NCBI GenBank assembly: GCA_030627725.1
Contig: DAOVSZ010000117.1
Span: 1-7,906 of the forward strand
Direction: 5' to 3'
DNA length: 7,906 nt
Origin: Desulfobulbaceae bacterium
GTDB lineage: Bacteria; Desulfobacterota; Desulfobulbia; Desulfobulbales; DAOVSZ01
In this document: piece after piece, positions 1-5,359 of the stretch
Layout of the letters: the number at the start of each line of letters is the position of its first letter
How positions within the stretch are numbered: position 1 is the stretch's first letter
Program-made: the position numbers and the translations under genes
Notes under the pieces: generated by a model
The model's database searches: none
What the model was told of the DNA's origin: nothing
What the model saw: the letters and a program-made list of their open reading frames with translations, nothing else

Positions 1-123
1 ATACGACGATAGCGGGTCGCCGTGATCACGCACATCTCCGGCACCTGTGACCGTTTAAAGGGGCTTGATAGGGATAAGGTTGAGCGTGGATTTTGTGTAT
101 GAGGGATGTAGAGAGGATCAATT
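1..123. other. Upstream flank with no assignable gene
   Basis: All three + frames are closed by stops within this stretch (10-12 and 100-102; 23-25; 48-50). At most it holds the last few codons of an upstream gene, and none of the short tails is recognisable. I see no convincing promoter. The first gene of the heme cluster therefore either shares a transcript with something upstream or has a promoter I cannot recognise. The only clear signal is the purine-rich GAGAGG at 111-116, seven bases before the ATG at 124. Confidence 0.5.
111..116 (+). promoter_or_regulatory. Ribosome-binding site of the radical SAM gene
   Basis: GAGAGG lies seven bases before the ATG at 124. It supports that ATG, which also places the radical SAM CX3CX2C motif at residues 16-23, the usual short N-terminal lead for this family. 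Confidence 0.65.
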
Positions 124-1182
124 ATGGAATTTGAACCGAAATGGATAGCCTGGGAAACGACTCGGCGCTGCAACTTGAAGTGTGTGCACTGCCGTTCTTC
201 TTCGACCATGGAGGCGAAGGAACATCCGGATTTTTCCCTTGAGGAGGCGAAAAGGGTCATCGACGATATAGCGTCGTATGCCGAGCCGGTTGTTGTCCTT
301 TCAGGCGGCGAGCCGTTGCTTCGTCATGATATCTTTGATATTGCCGGCTATGGTACTGAGAAGGGCCTGCGGATGTGTCTTGCCACCAACGGCTCCCTGG
401 TTACCGAGGAGATCTGTTCGAAGATCAAGGATGCCGGGATGAAGATGGTTTCCTTGAGCATGGATGGGGCCTCGGCGGAAGTCCATGACAATTTCCGCAA
501 TCAGCCGGGCGCTTTTGACGGGATGGTCCGGGCGGCAAAACTTTTTAAAAAAAACGGGATTCAGTTTCTGTTTAACTCATCGTTCACCAAACGGAACCAG
601 GATGAAATCCCAAAGGTCTATAAGCTGGCAAAAGAACTTGGGGCCACTGCCTGGTATATGTTCATGATCGTGCCGACCGGCCGCGGCGAGGACATCATGG
701 AAGAACTCATCTCGGCAGAGGATTATGAAAAGCTGCTGGAGTGGCATTATGAGATGGAAAAGAATGAAGACGAACTCCTGGTCCGACCGACATGCGCGCC
801 CCACTATTACCGCATTGTCAGACAGCTTGCAAAGGAGCGGGGTGAAAAATTCGAGCGGCGGAACCTTAAATTTTCAACCGGCGGCTCCAAGGGGTGCCTG
901 GCGGGTCAGGTGATCTGCCTGATCGATGTCGATGGAGAGGTGCTGCCGTGCAGCTATTTTCCGAAATCGGCCGGGAACGTCCGCGAAAAATCCTTTAAGG
1001 AGATATGGGAAGGGTCTGAGCTGTTCCAGCAACTGCGTGATTTTAAATTGTACAAAGGCAGCTGCGGCGCCTGTGAGTATGTAAATGTCTGCGGCGGCTG
1101 CAGGGCACGGGCATATTCGATGACCGGTGATTTTCTGGCTGAAGAGCCTTTTTGCAACTATGTGCCACGGAAGATGAAATGA
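124..1182 (+). CDS. ahbD: Radical SAM/SPASM protein, AhbD/NirJ family (probable heme synthase)
   Basis: This 352-residue cytoplasmic iron-sulfur enzyme belongs to the radical SAM family. The CX3CX2C cluster motif is C16, C20, C23, inside the context AWETTRRCNLKCVHC. The SAM-binding GGEP is at residues 61-64. The C-terminal SPASM domain has C258-X12-G-X4-C276, then C314, C317, C323 and C326 (CX2CX5CX2C), and a final C344, enough for auxiliary 4Fe-4S clusters. Family knowledge: NirJ, AhbC and AhbD share this architecture. AhbD oxidatively decarboxylates two propionates of Fe-coproporphyrin III to vinyls, giving heme b; AhbC and NirJ remove acetate-type side chains from siroheme-derived intermediates. 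The AWE-T-R-CN-HCR N-terminus resembles AhbD more than the WN-TR-CN-HCYS pattern I associate with NirJ/AhbC. Placement directly before hemE and hemH supports a heme role. The family call is strong and the exact AhbD assignment moderate; another radical SAM heme-peripheral modification is possible. Confidence 0.75.
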   Translation: MEFEPKWIAWETTRRCNLKCVHCRSSSTMEAKEHPDFSLEEAKRVIDDIASYAEPVVVLSGGEPLLRHDIFDIAGYGTEKGLRMCLATNGSLVTEEICSKIKDAGMKMVSLSMDGASAEVHDNFRNQPGAFDGMVRAAKLFKKNGIQFLFNSSFTKRNQDEIPKVYKLAKELGATAWYMFMIVPTGRGEDIMEELISAEDYEKLLEWHYEMEKNEDELLVRPTCAPHYYRIVRQLAKERGEKFERRNLKFSTGGSKGCLAGQVICLIDVDGEVLPCSYFPKSAGNVREKSFKEIWEGSELFQQLRDFKLYKGSCGACEYVNVCGGCRARAYSMTGDFLAEEPFCNYVPRKMK

Positions 1183-1186
1183 AATT

Positions 1187-1230
1187 CAGGGGCCAGGGGT
1201 CAGAAGCCAGGGGTCAGGGGTCAGAAGTCA
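1187..1230. repeat. Tandem heptamer array CAGGGGT/CAGAAGY
   Basis: Six consecutive 7-bp units fill the gap before hemE: CAGGGGC, CAGGGGT, CAGAAGC, CAGGGGT, CAGGGGT and CAGAAGT, followed by CA. There is a higher-order period of 21 bp: 1187-1207 and 1208-1228 differ at only two positions. It starts four bases after the stop of the radical SAM gene and ends before the hemE ribosome-binding region. There are no spacers, so it is not a CRISPR. Heptanucleotide arrays between genes are known as a class from cyanobacteria (STRR). Whether this one is dispersed in the genome cannot be seen here. Confidence 0.85.
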
Positions 1231-1256
1231 AACTATATACATAAAAGAGTAACGAT

Positions 1257-2291
1257 ATGAATACAACTTTTTTAAAGGCCTGCAGGGGAGAGGACGTCCC
1301 TTATACGCCAATCTGGATCATGCGCCAGGCAGGGCGCTATCTTCCCGAGTATCATGAAGTTCGAAAGATGGGCACATTTCTTGACCTGTGCAAGGCGCCG
1401 GAACGGGCGGCGGAAGTCACCCTGCAGCCGGTTGATATTATCGGTGTAGATGCCGCCATCCTTTTTTCCGATATCCTCGTGACCTGTGAGGCAATGGGAA
1501 TGCCGCTCGACTTTCAGGAGAAAAAAGGGCCGATTTTAGCGGATCCGGTCAGAAGTCAGGCAGATGTTGCAAATCTCATCGTGCCGGACCCTGAAGAAAA
1601 GCTGGGGTACGTTATGGAAACCATCCGTATTCTTCGGCGAGAACTGGCTGACAAGGTCCCGCTGATCGGTTTTTCCGGCGCCCCGTTTACCCTTTCAACC
1701 TATATGATAGAGGGTGGTTCTTCCAAAAATTTCTGGAACACCAAAAAGATGATGTATCAGGCGCCGGAAATCTACCGTGCACTGATGGACAAGATCACCG
1801 ATTGCACCCTTGTGTATCTGCAGGCCCAGGCTGCTGCCGGCGCCCAGGCTTTGCAGATATTCGATTCCTGGGCAGGGGCGCTCGCTCCTCGTGATTTTGA
1901 AGAGTTCGCCATCCCCTATGTCAGAAGAATTATCAGCGAGTTGAAGAAGACGACTGATGTGCCTATCATTTATTTTGCCAATAACGGGGCGACCCTGCTT
2001 GAGACTTCCAAAACCAGCGGCGCCGATGTTCTGGGGCTTGACTGGCGGATCAATATTGATGATGCAGTAGCCCGTGTGGGCCAAGATGTCTCCCTTCAGG
2101 GAAATATGGACCCGATCGCCCTTCTGCTGCCGCCTGAGAAACTGGAAAAGCGGATTGAAAATGTTCTGGAGCAGGCAAAAACGGCACGCGGCCATATCTT
2201 TAACCTTGGGCATGGCATATTGCCGGAAACCCCGCCGGAACAGGCAAAGCTCTGCGTTGAACTGGTCCACAAACTGAGTTTAAGAGAATAA
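1257..2291 (+). CDS. hemE: Uroporphyrinogen III decarboxylase
   Basis: HemE removes the four acetate carboxyls of uroporphyrinogen III to give coproporphyrinogen III. It is a cofactor-free cytoplasmic homodimer with a TIM-barrel fold. The 344-residue length is normal for the family. Visible signatures are the N-terminal PIWIMRQAGRYLPEY at 18-32 with the substrate-binding R23 and R27, and the catalytic aspartate D72 in AAILFSDILV. Further on are the active-site tyrosine Y149 in GFSGAPFTLSTYMIEGG and H319 in FNLGHGILPETPPE. All key residues are present, so the enzyme should be active. A modest AAAAGAG at 1243-1249 precedes the ATG by seven bases. A 74-bp gap with a heptamer array separates it from the radical SAM gene, and the HD gene follows about 60 bp downstream on the same strand. 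The product is the branch metabolite from which both the protoporphyrin and coproporphyrin routes start. Confidence 0.97.
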   Translation: MNTTFLKACRGEDVPYTPIWIMRQAGRYLPEYHEVRKMGTFLDLCKAPERAAEVTLQPVDIIGVDAAILFSDILVTCEAMGMPLDFQEKKGPILADPVRSQADVANLIVPDPEEKLGYVMETIRILRRELADKVPLIGFSGAPFTLSTYMIEGGSSKNFWNTKKMMYQAPEIYRALMDKITDCTLVYLQAQAAAGAQALQIFDSWAGALAPRDFEEFAIPYVRRIISELKKTTDVPIIYFANNGATLLETSKTSGADVLGLDWRINIDDAVARVGQDVSLQGNMDPIALLLPPEKLEKRIENVLEQAKTARGHIFNLGHGILPETPPEQAKLCVELVHKLSLRE

Positions 2292-2299
2292 GAGAGGGA
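2292..2299 (+). promoter_or_regulatory. Orphan Shine-Dalgarno-like sequence after hemE
   Basis: GAGAGGGA follows directly on the hemE stop codon and is the only good anti-16S match in the hemE-HD gap. It ends 51 bases before the GTG at 2351, far beyond normal SD spacing, with the AAAATCT array lying between. It may be the former ribosome-binding site of the HD gene, displaced by repeat growth or insertion. This is inference. Confidence 0.35.
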
Positions 2300-2319
2300 A
2301 GTGGAATAACCCGAGATCC

Positions 2320-2347
2320 AAAATCTAAAATCTAAAATCTAAAATCA
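2320..2347. repeat. Tandem heptamer array AAAATCT
   Basis: Four 7-bp units run end to end: three perfect AAAATCT copies at 2320-2340 and AAAATCA at 2341-2347. A degenerate unit, GAGATCC, lies just before at 2313-2319. The array ends three bases before the GTG start of the HD gene. Because 7 is not a multiple of 3 and the unit junction contains TAA, the array closes reading frames, including the HD gene frame at 2333-2335. Its unit differs from the array before hemE, but the period is the same. Confidence 0.85.
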
Positions 2348-2350
2348 ACC

Positions 2351-2926
2351 GTGATTCCAACACCGCAAGAATGTTTTCACCTCATGTCGGTCCACGGCAT
2401 GCTGGAAAATATCAGGGCCCACTCCATTATGGTTGCCAGGATAGCCGAGCTTATTGCCGGAGGCGTTAAAAATGCCGGTCATCCCATCTCACTGGAGCTG
2501 ACGCTTGCAGCAGCCCTTCTCCATGATATCGGCAAGACCCCCTGCCTCAACACCCTGGAGGATCATGCCCGCAAAGGTTCGGATATCTGCCGCTCGCATC
2601 AGCTCGACACGATAGCCGATATCGTAGCGGAGCATGTTGTGCTTAAAAATGGAGTGCCCCTCCCCGTATGCACCGAGAAGGAAATCGTGTATTATGCGGA
2701 CAAGCGTGTAAATCACGATGCCATAGTTGACCTTGACGACCGCCTCGATTATATCATAGAGAGGTATGCTGGTGAAAATGCCGAGTTGAAACAGGCCATC
2801 CGGAAAAATTTCAAACACTGCCATTTGATAGAGAGCATCCTGTTTGCCGATCTCGATTTCCGGCCGGAAGACATTGTTCGACTGGTTCACAAGAAGCAAT
2901 CTATTTTGCTGCGAGATTCTACCTGA
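2351..2926 (+). CDS. HD-domain (HDIG-type) phosphohydrolase, role unknown
   Basis: This 191-residue soluble protein has the HD metal-dependent phosphohydrolase fold. The metal-binding set is visible: H24 (ENIRAHS), H58-D59 in the HDIGK motif at 58-62, and D117 in YYADKR. Additional histidines H72 and H95 fit the extended ligand pattern of HDIG proteins. No transmembrane, GAF or response-regulator domain accompanies it, so it is a stand-alone HD protein; such proteins hydrolyse phosphoester or phosphoanhydride bonds of nucleotides, and the substrate cannot be read from sequence. The start is GTG 2351: a stop at 2333-2335 closes the frame upstream, and the resulting MIPTPQEC...ENIRAHS start is the usual N-terminus of this family as I recall it. 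Internal ATGs at 2384 and 2399 are less likely. No SD precedes the start. It lies between hemE and hemH, 20 bp before the latter, so it is probably co-transcribed, yet no heme step is known to need it. Confidence 0.8.
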   Translation: MIPTPQECFHLMSVHGMLENIRAHSIMVARIAELIAGGVKNAGHPISLELTLAAALLHDIGKTPCLNTLEDHARKGSDICRSHQLDTIADIVAEHVVLKNGVPLPVCTEKEIVYYADKRVNHDAIVDLDDRLDYIIERYAGENAELKQAIRKNFKHCHLIESILFADLDFRPEDIVRLVHKKQSILLRDST

Positions 2927-2931
2927 ATTGC

Positions 2932-2939
2932 GGAGAAAG
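2932..2939 (+). promoter_or_regulatory. Ribosome-binding site of hemH
   Basis: GGAGAAAG lies seven bases before the ATG at 2947, within the 20-bp gap after the HD gene stop. It fixes the hemH start and contrasts with the missing SD of the HD gene itself. Confidence 0.7.
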
Positions 2940-2946
2940 ATATTCA

Positions 2947-3912
2947 ATGGCGGAGACAATAGGGGTTATTCTTCTTAACCTGGGCGGCCCTGAACGGTTG
3001 GAGGATGTGCGGCCCTTTCTCTATAATCTTTTTTCAGACCGAAAGATAATCCGGCTGGGCCCGGTTTTCCTTCAGAAGCCGATCGCCTGGTGGATCGCCA
3101 AACGGCGCGCCCCGAAGAGCCGGGAGTCTTACCGGCTCATAGGAGGCGGGTCGCCATTGCGCCGTATCACATCGGAACAGGCGCAGGCGCTTGAAGAAGA
3201 GCTGAACAGGGACGCATCCTTCAAGGTTTCCATGGCGATGAGGTACTGGGAGCCATACGCACATGAAACTCTTGCATCCTTTGCGCAAGCAGGAATCAGA
3301 AAGATTATCGCCCTGACACTTTATCCTCATTACTCTGTTGCCACAACCGGGTCATCGCTCGATGACCTGAAAAGGGCGGCCGCCGCTTTTCATCCCTCCT
3401 TTACACTTATCGAAATACCATTCTGGCCTGAACAACCGGATTATATTCAGAGCCTTGCCAATACCATTCTTCGCGGACTGGAGAGTTTTGAAGAAGGGCC
3501 TGTCCAGATTGTCTACAGCGCTCACAGTCTGCCGGTGAAGTTTATTGAGGAGGGCGATCCCTATCTTGAACACCTGAAAAAAACAATCGATGCGGTTGAG
3601 AAGAAGACCGGGACCGCAGGGAAATTGTGTTTTCAGAGCCGAAGCGGGCCGGTAGAGTGGCTCTCCCCCTCAACCCCGGAGATGCTTGAAGAACTGGCAG
3701 GGCAGGGGTGTGGCAATATACTCATGGTGCCGATCAGTTTTGTCTCTGATCACGTGGAAACACTGTATGAGATTGATATTCAATACATGGAATTGGCCGC
3801 TTCTCTCGGGGTGCGGATGAGGCGCACTGAGGCGTTGAATGTCGAGGCCGGTTTTGTACGGGGGTTGAAAAACCTGGTTTTAGAGGCCTGCCGCTTTCAA
3901 GATTTGAAGTAA
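2947..3912 (+). CDS. hemH: Ferrochelatase
   Basis: HemH inserts ferrous iron into a porphyrin, protoporphyrin IX in the classical route or coproporphyrin III in CpfC-type enzymes. At 321 residues it has the usual two-lobed bacterial length. Markers in order are the N-terminal GVILLNLGGP (residues 6-15), IGGGSPLRRIT, the LYPHYSVATTGSS segment, and the catalytic histidine H193 in YSAHSLP. The acidic metal-path region FVSDHVETLYEIDI follows, with E271 and E275. The LYP-YS-T-GS segment is closer to proteobacterial and cyanobacterial protoporphyrin ferrochelatases than to the APH-S pattern of Bacillus CpfC, but substrate preference cannot be settled by eye. No C-terminal cysteine cluster for a 2Fe-2S centre is present. 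It is the last gene of the heme cluster. Genes for coproporphyrinogen oxidation (hemN, hemG/hemY) are not in the window. Confidence 0.96.
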   Translation: MAETIGVILLNLGGPERLEDVRPFLYNLFSDRKIIRLGPVFLQKPIAWWIAKRRAPKSRESYRLIGGGSPLRRITSEQAQALEEELNRDASFKVSMAMRYWEPYAHETLASFAQAGIRKIIALTLYPHYSVATTGSSLDDLKRAAAAFHPSFTLIEIPFWPEQPDYIQSLANTILRGLESFEEGPVQIVYSAHSLPVKFIEEGDPYLEHLKKTIDAVEKKTGTAGKLCFQSRSGPVEWLSPSTPEMLEELAGQGCGNILMVPISFVSDHVETLYEIDIQYMELAASLGVRMRRTEALNVEAGFVRGLKNLVLEACRFQDLK

Positions 3913-3915
3913 TTC

Positions 3916-3936
3916 CAGAATATTACTTTCTGTTTT
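3916..3936 (+). terminator. Weak possible terminator after hemH
   Basis: CAGAA (3916-3920) can pair with TTCTG (3928-3932) across a seven-base loop, followed by TTTT. A five-pair stem with two G-C pairs and a short T run is marginal. It begins four bases after the hemH stop and just before a promoter, the right place for the heme transcript to end. Confidence 0.3.
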
Positions 3937-3941
3937 GTGGC

Positions 3942-3970
3942 TTGAAAAAGATGAAAAACTTAAGTATAAT
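3942..3970 (+). promoter_or_regulatory. Sigma-70-type promoter for the cell-wall gene set
   Basis: TTGAAA (3942-3947) and a perfect TATAAT (3965-3970) are separated by 17 bp, near the consensus for the housekeeping sigma factor, in an A+T-rich stretch. Transcription would start near 3977, leaving a leader of about 80 bases before the ATG at 4058. It marks the boundary between the heme cluster and the peptidoglycan genes, and suggests constitutive expression unless a repressor site overlaps it; I see no palindrome there. Confidence 0.75.
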
Positions 3971-4057
3971 TTAGAGGTGAAATTTTTTATTATTCGCTCT
4001 TGATGTTAGGTGCTTTTCAGTGATTTTCGTAACTATGCGGTTGACTGTGGTACATCT

Positions 4058-5359
4058 ATGAAAATAACATTCTCTTCTCTTGCATTGCTTTTTGTTTTTC
4101 TCTTTTTGCCTGGACAGCAGTTCCAGGCGTTAGGAGCGGAGCACGCGTTTGACTCGCTGACCGGAACAAAGGGGTCGCCGCTCTCCTATGACAGGTGGGT
4201 GAAGGTCTTAAGCGGTGAAGATCCGGTCCGTCTTGTCCTGGTTGAGAAAGATCGGCAGCGGTTGCAGGTCCTTGAATATAACGGGGAGATAAAGACAATA
4301 GCGGAATATCCATGCGCAACCGGTGAAAACAACGGCAAGAAGCAGGTGAGTGGTGATTCCAGGACGCCTGAAGGAATCTATTTTATTACAAAAATTTTTA
4401 CCGACAGGAAGGTCACTATTTTTGGAAAACGCGCCCTTCATCTGGACTATCCGAATATCTTTGATAAAAATTCGGGAAGAAACGGTGATGGCATATATAT
4501 TCACGGCACCAACAAGGAACTGAAACCGAACAGTACGAACGGCTGTATCACGCTGCATAATTCGGACCTGGATGAACTGGTCGGCTACCTCCAGAAGGAC
4601 CTCACTCCGATTGTCATTGTCCCCAGCAGGGACGTTTTCAAGTATCAGGAGATAAAATACTTTGATAACCGGCTTGATCTGCTCACTCCACTGCTGCTTC
4701 CTGAAGAAATAGGCCTTTCGAATGTAAAGTTTGCTTCGCTCTACCTCATTAATGATGGCCTGCAGACAGTAGCTGTCGGCGAATTCATCAAAAAACAGAA
4801 CGAGTATTCAAGCGTGAGCGGATACAGCAGGAGTTATCTTGAGTTCACCCCCGGCAGAGGATGGTTCTCCCGTGATCGCATCTGGCAGACTTCACCGATC
4901 CACATCACCTCGACCCCTGTCAAGGTCAAGGTCGCAGCTGCCGATGTTGTTCCGGAATACACCCTTCCAGTCTATCCAAAAGACGAACATGTTCCGGAAA
5001 ACACCCTCCCGGACTATCCAAAAGACGAACAGTTGCTGCTTGACTTTATTGAGAAATGGCGTCAGGCGTGGCAGTCAAAACAGATAGATGAGTATATCGA
5101 TTGTTATCTGGACACCTTTGTCAGCAGAAAGATGAACCGTGCCGCCTGGAAAAAATATAAAGCGAGGCTGAACAGAAAGTACAAAACCATTTCGGTCAAG
5201 CTTTCGGCCCCCAAAATAGACTGGACCGACAAAGGGGCAAAGGTGACTTTTCGTCAACAATATAAGTCTGACACGTTCGCCGCAGACGGGCGTAAGACTC
5301 TCCACCTCCTCCATGAAGGAGACCGGTGGGGGATTACTCGGGAATTATGGCTTAACTAA
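4058..5359 (+). CDS. Exported YkuD L,D-transpeptidase/carboxypeptidase with NTF2-like domain (Csd6/Pgp2-like)
   Basis: This 433-residue periplasmic protein should act on peptidoglycan stem peptides. Residues 1-27 form a signal peptide: Lys2, a long hydrophobic run, and probable cleavage at LGA|EH. A YkuD domain spans about 57-190, with the catalytic motif H149-G-T, then S-T-N-G-C163-I-T-L, where C163 is the nucleophile. After a middle region and a duplicated linker (298-325), residues 326-433 start with the W-AW-Y-Y pattern of an NTF2-like domain. This order matches Helicobacter pylori Csd6 and Campylobacter Pgp2, which trim tetrapeptides to tripeptides and are needed for helical shape. Transpeptidase activity cannot be excluded. 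The frame is open from a GTG at 4010, but only the ATG at 4058 puts the signal peptide at the N-terminus. No strong SD precedes either. The stop abuts the next start, so the genes are probably co-translated. Confidence 0.85.
   Translation: MKITFSSLALLFVFLFLPGQQFQALGAEHAFDSLTGTKGSPLSYDRWVKVLSGEDPVRLVLVEKDRQRLQVLEYNGEIKTIAEYPCATGENNGKKQVSGDSRTPEGIYFITKIFTDRKVTIFGKRALHLDYPNIFDKNSGRNGDGIYIHGTNKELKPNSTNGCITLHNSDLDELVGYLQKDLTPIVIVPSRDVFKYQEIKYFDNRLDLLTPLLLPEEIGLSNVKFASLYLINDGLQTVAVGEFIKKQNEYSSVSGYSRSYLEFTPGRGWFSRDRIWQTSPIHITSTPVKVKVAAADVVPEYTLPVYPKDEHVPENTLPDYPKDEQLLLDFIEKWRQAWQSKQIDEYIDCYLDTFVSRKMNRAAWKKYKARLNRKYKTISVKLSAPKIDWTDKGAKVTFRQQYKSDTFAADGRKTLHLLHEGDRWGITRELWLN
4949..5032. repeat. In-frame 42-bp tandem duplication in the Csd6-like gene
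   Basis: 4949-4990 and 4991-5032 are identical at 37 of 42 positions. They encode two 14-residue units, VPEYTLPVYPKDEH and VPENTLPDYPKDEQ (residues 298-325), in a Pro-, Glu- and Asp-rich linker between the middle region and the NTF2-like domain. The linker is probably extended and length-variable between strains. Confidence 0.9.

Noticed and set aside
124..1182. Assignment as NirJ (heme d1) or AhbC
   Set aside because: Same family and not fully excluded, but the N-terminal motif context and the neighbouring hemE and hemH favour an AhbD-type role. No nir or siroheme-decarboxylase genes are in the window.
1187..1230. CRISPR-like direct repeats
   Set aside because: Units are only 7 bp, contiguous and without spacers, and no cas gene is nearby.
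1547..1558. GGTCAGAAGTCA inside hemE, identical to part of the 1187-1230 array
   Set aside because: It encodes the ordinary HemE segment DPVRSQAD in frame and is a single copy without neighbouring heptamers, so it is probably coincidence.
1695..2270. 191-codon open frame on the minus strand under hemE
   Set aside because: It lies wholly within hemE, which has all its catalytic residues. The reverse translation shows no recognisable domain.
4010..4057. N-terminal extension of the Csd6-like gene starting at GTG 4010
   Set aside because: It would add 16 polar residues in front of a typical signal peptide and bury it. No SD precedes the GTG, so the ATG at 4058 is preferred.
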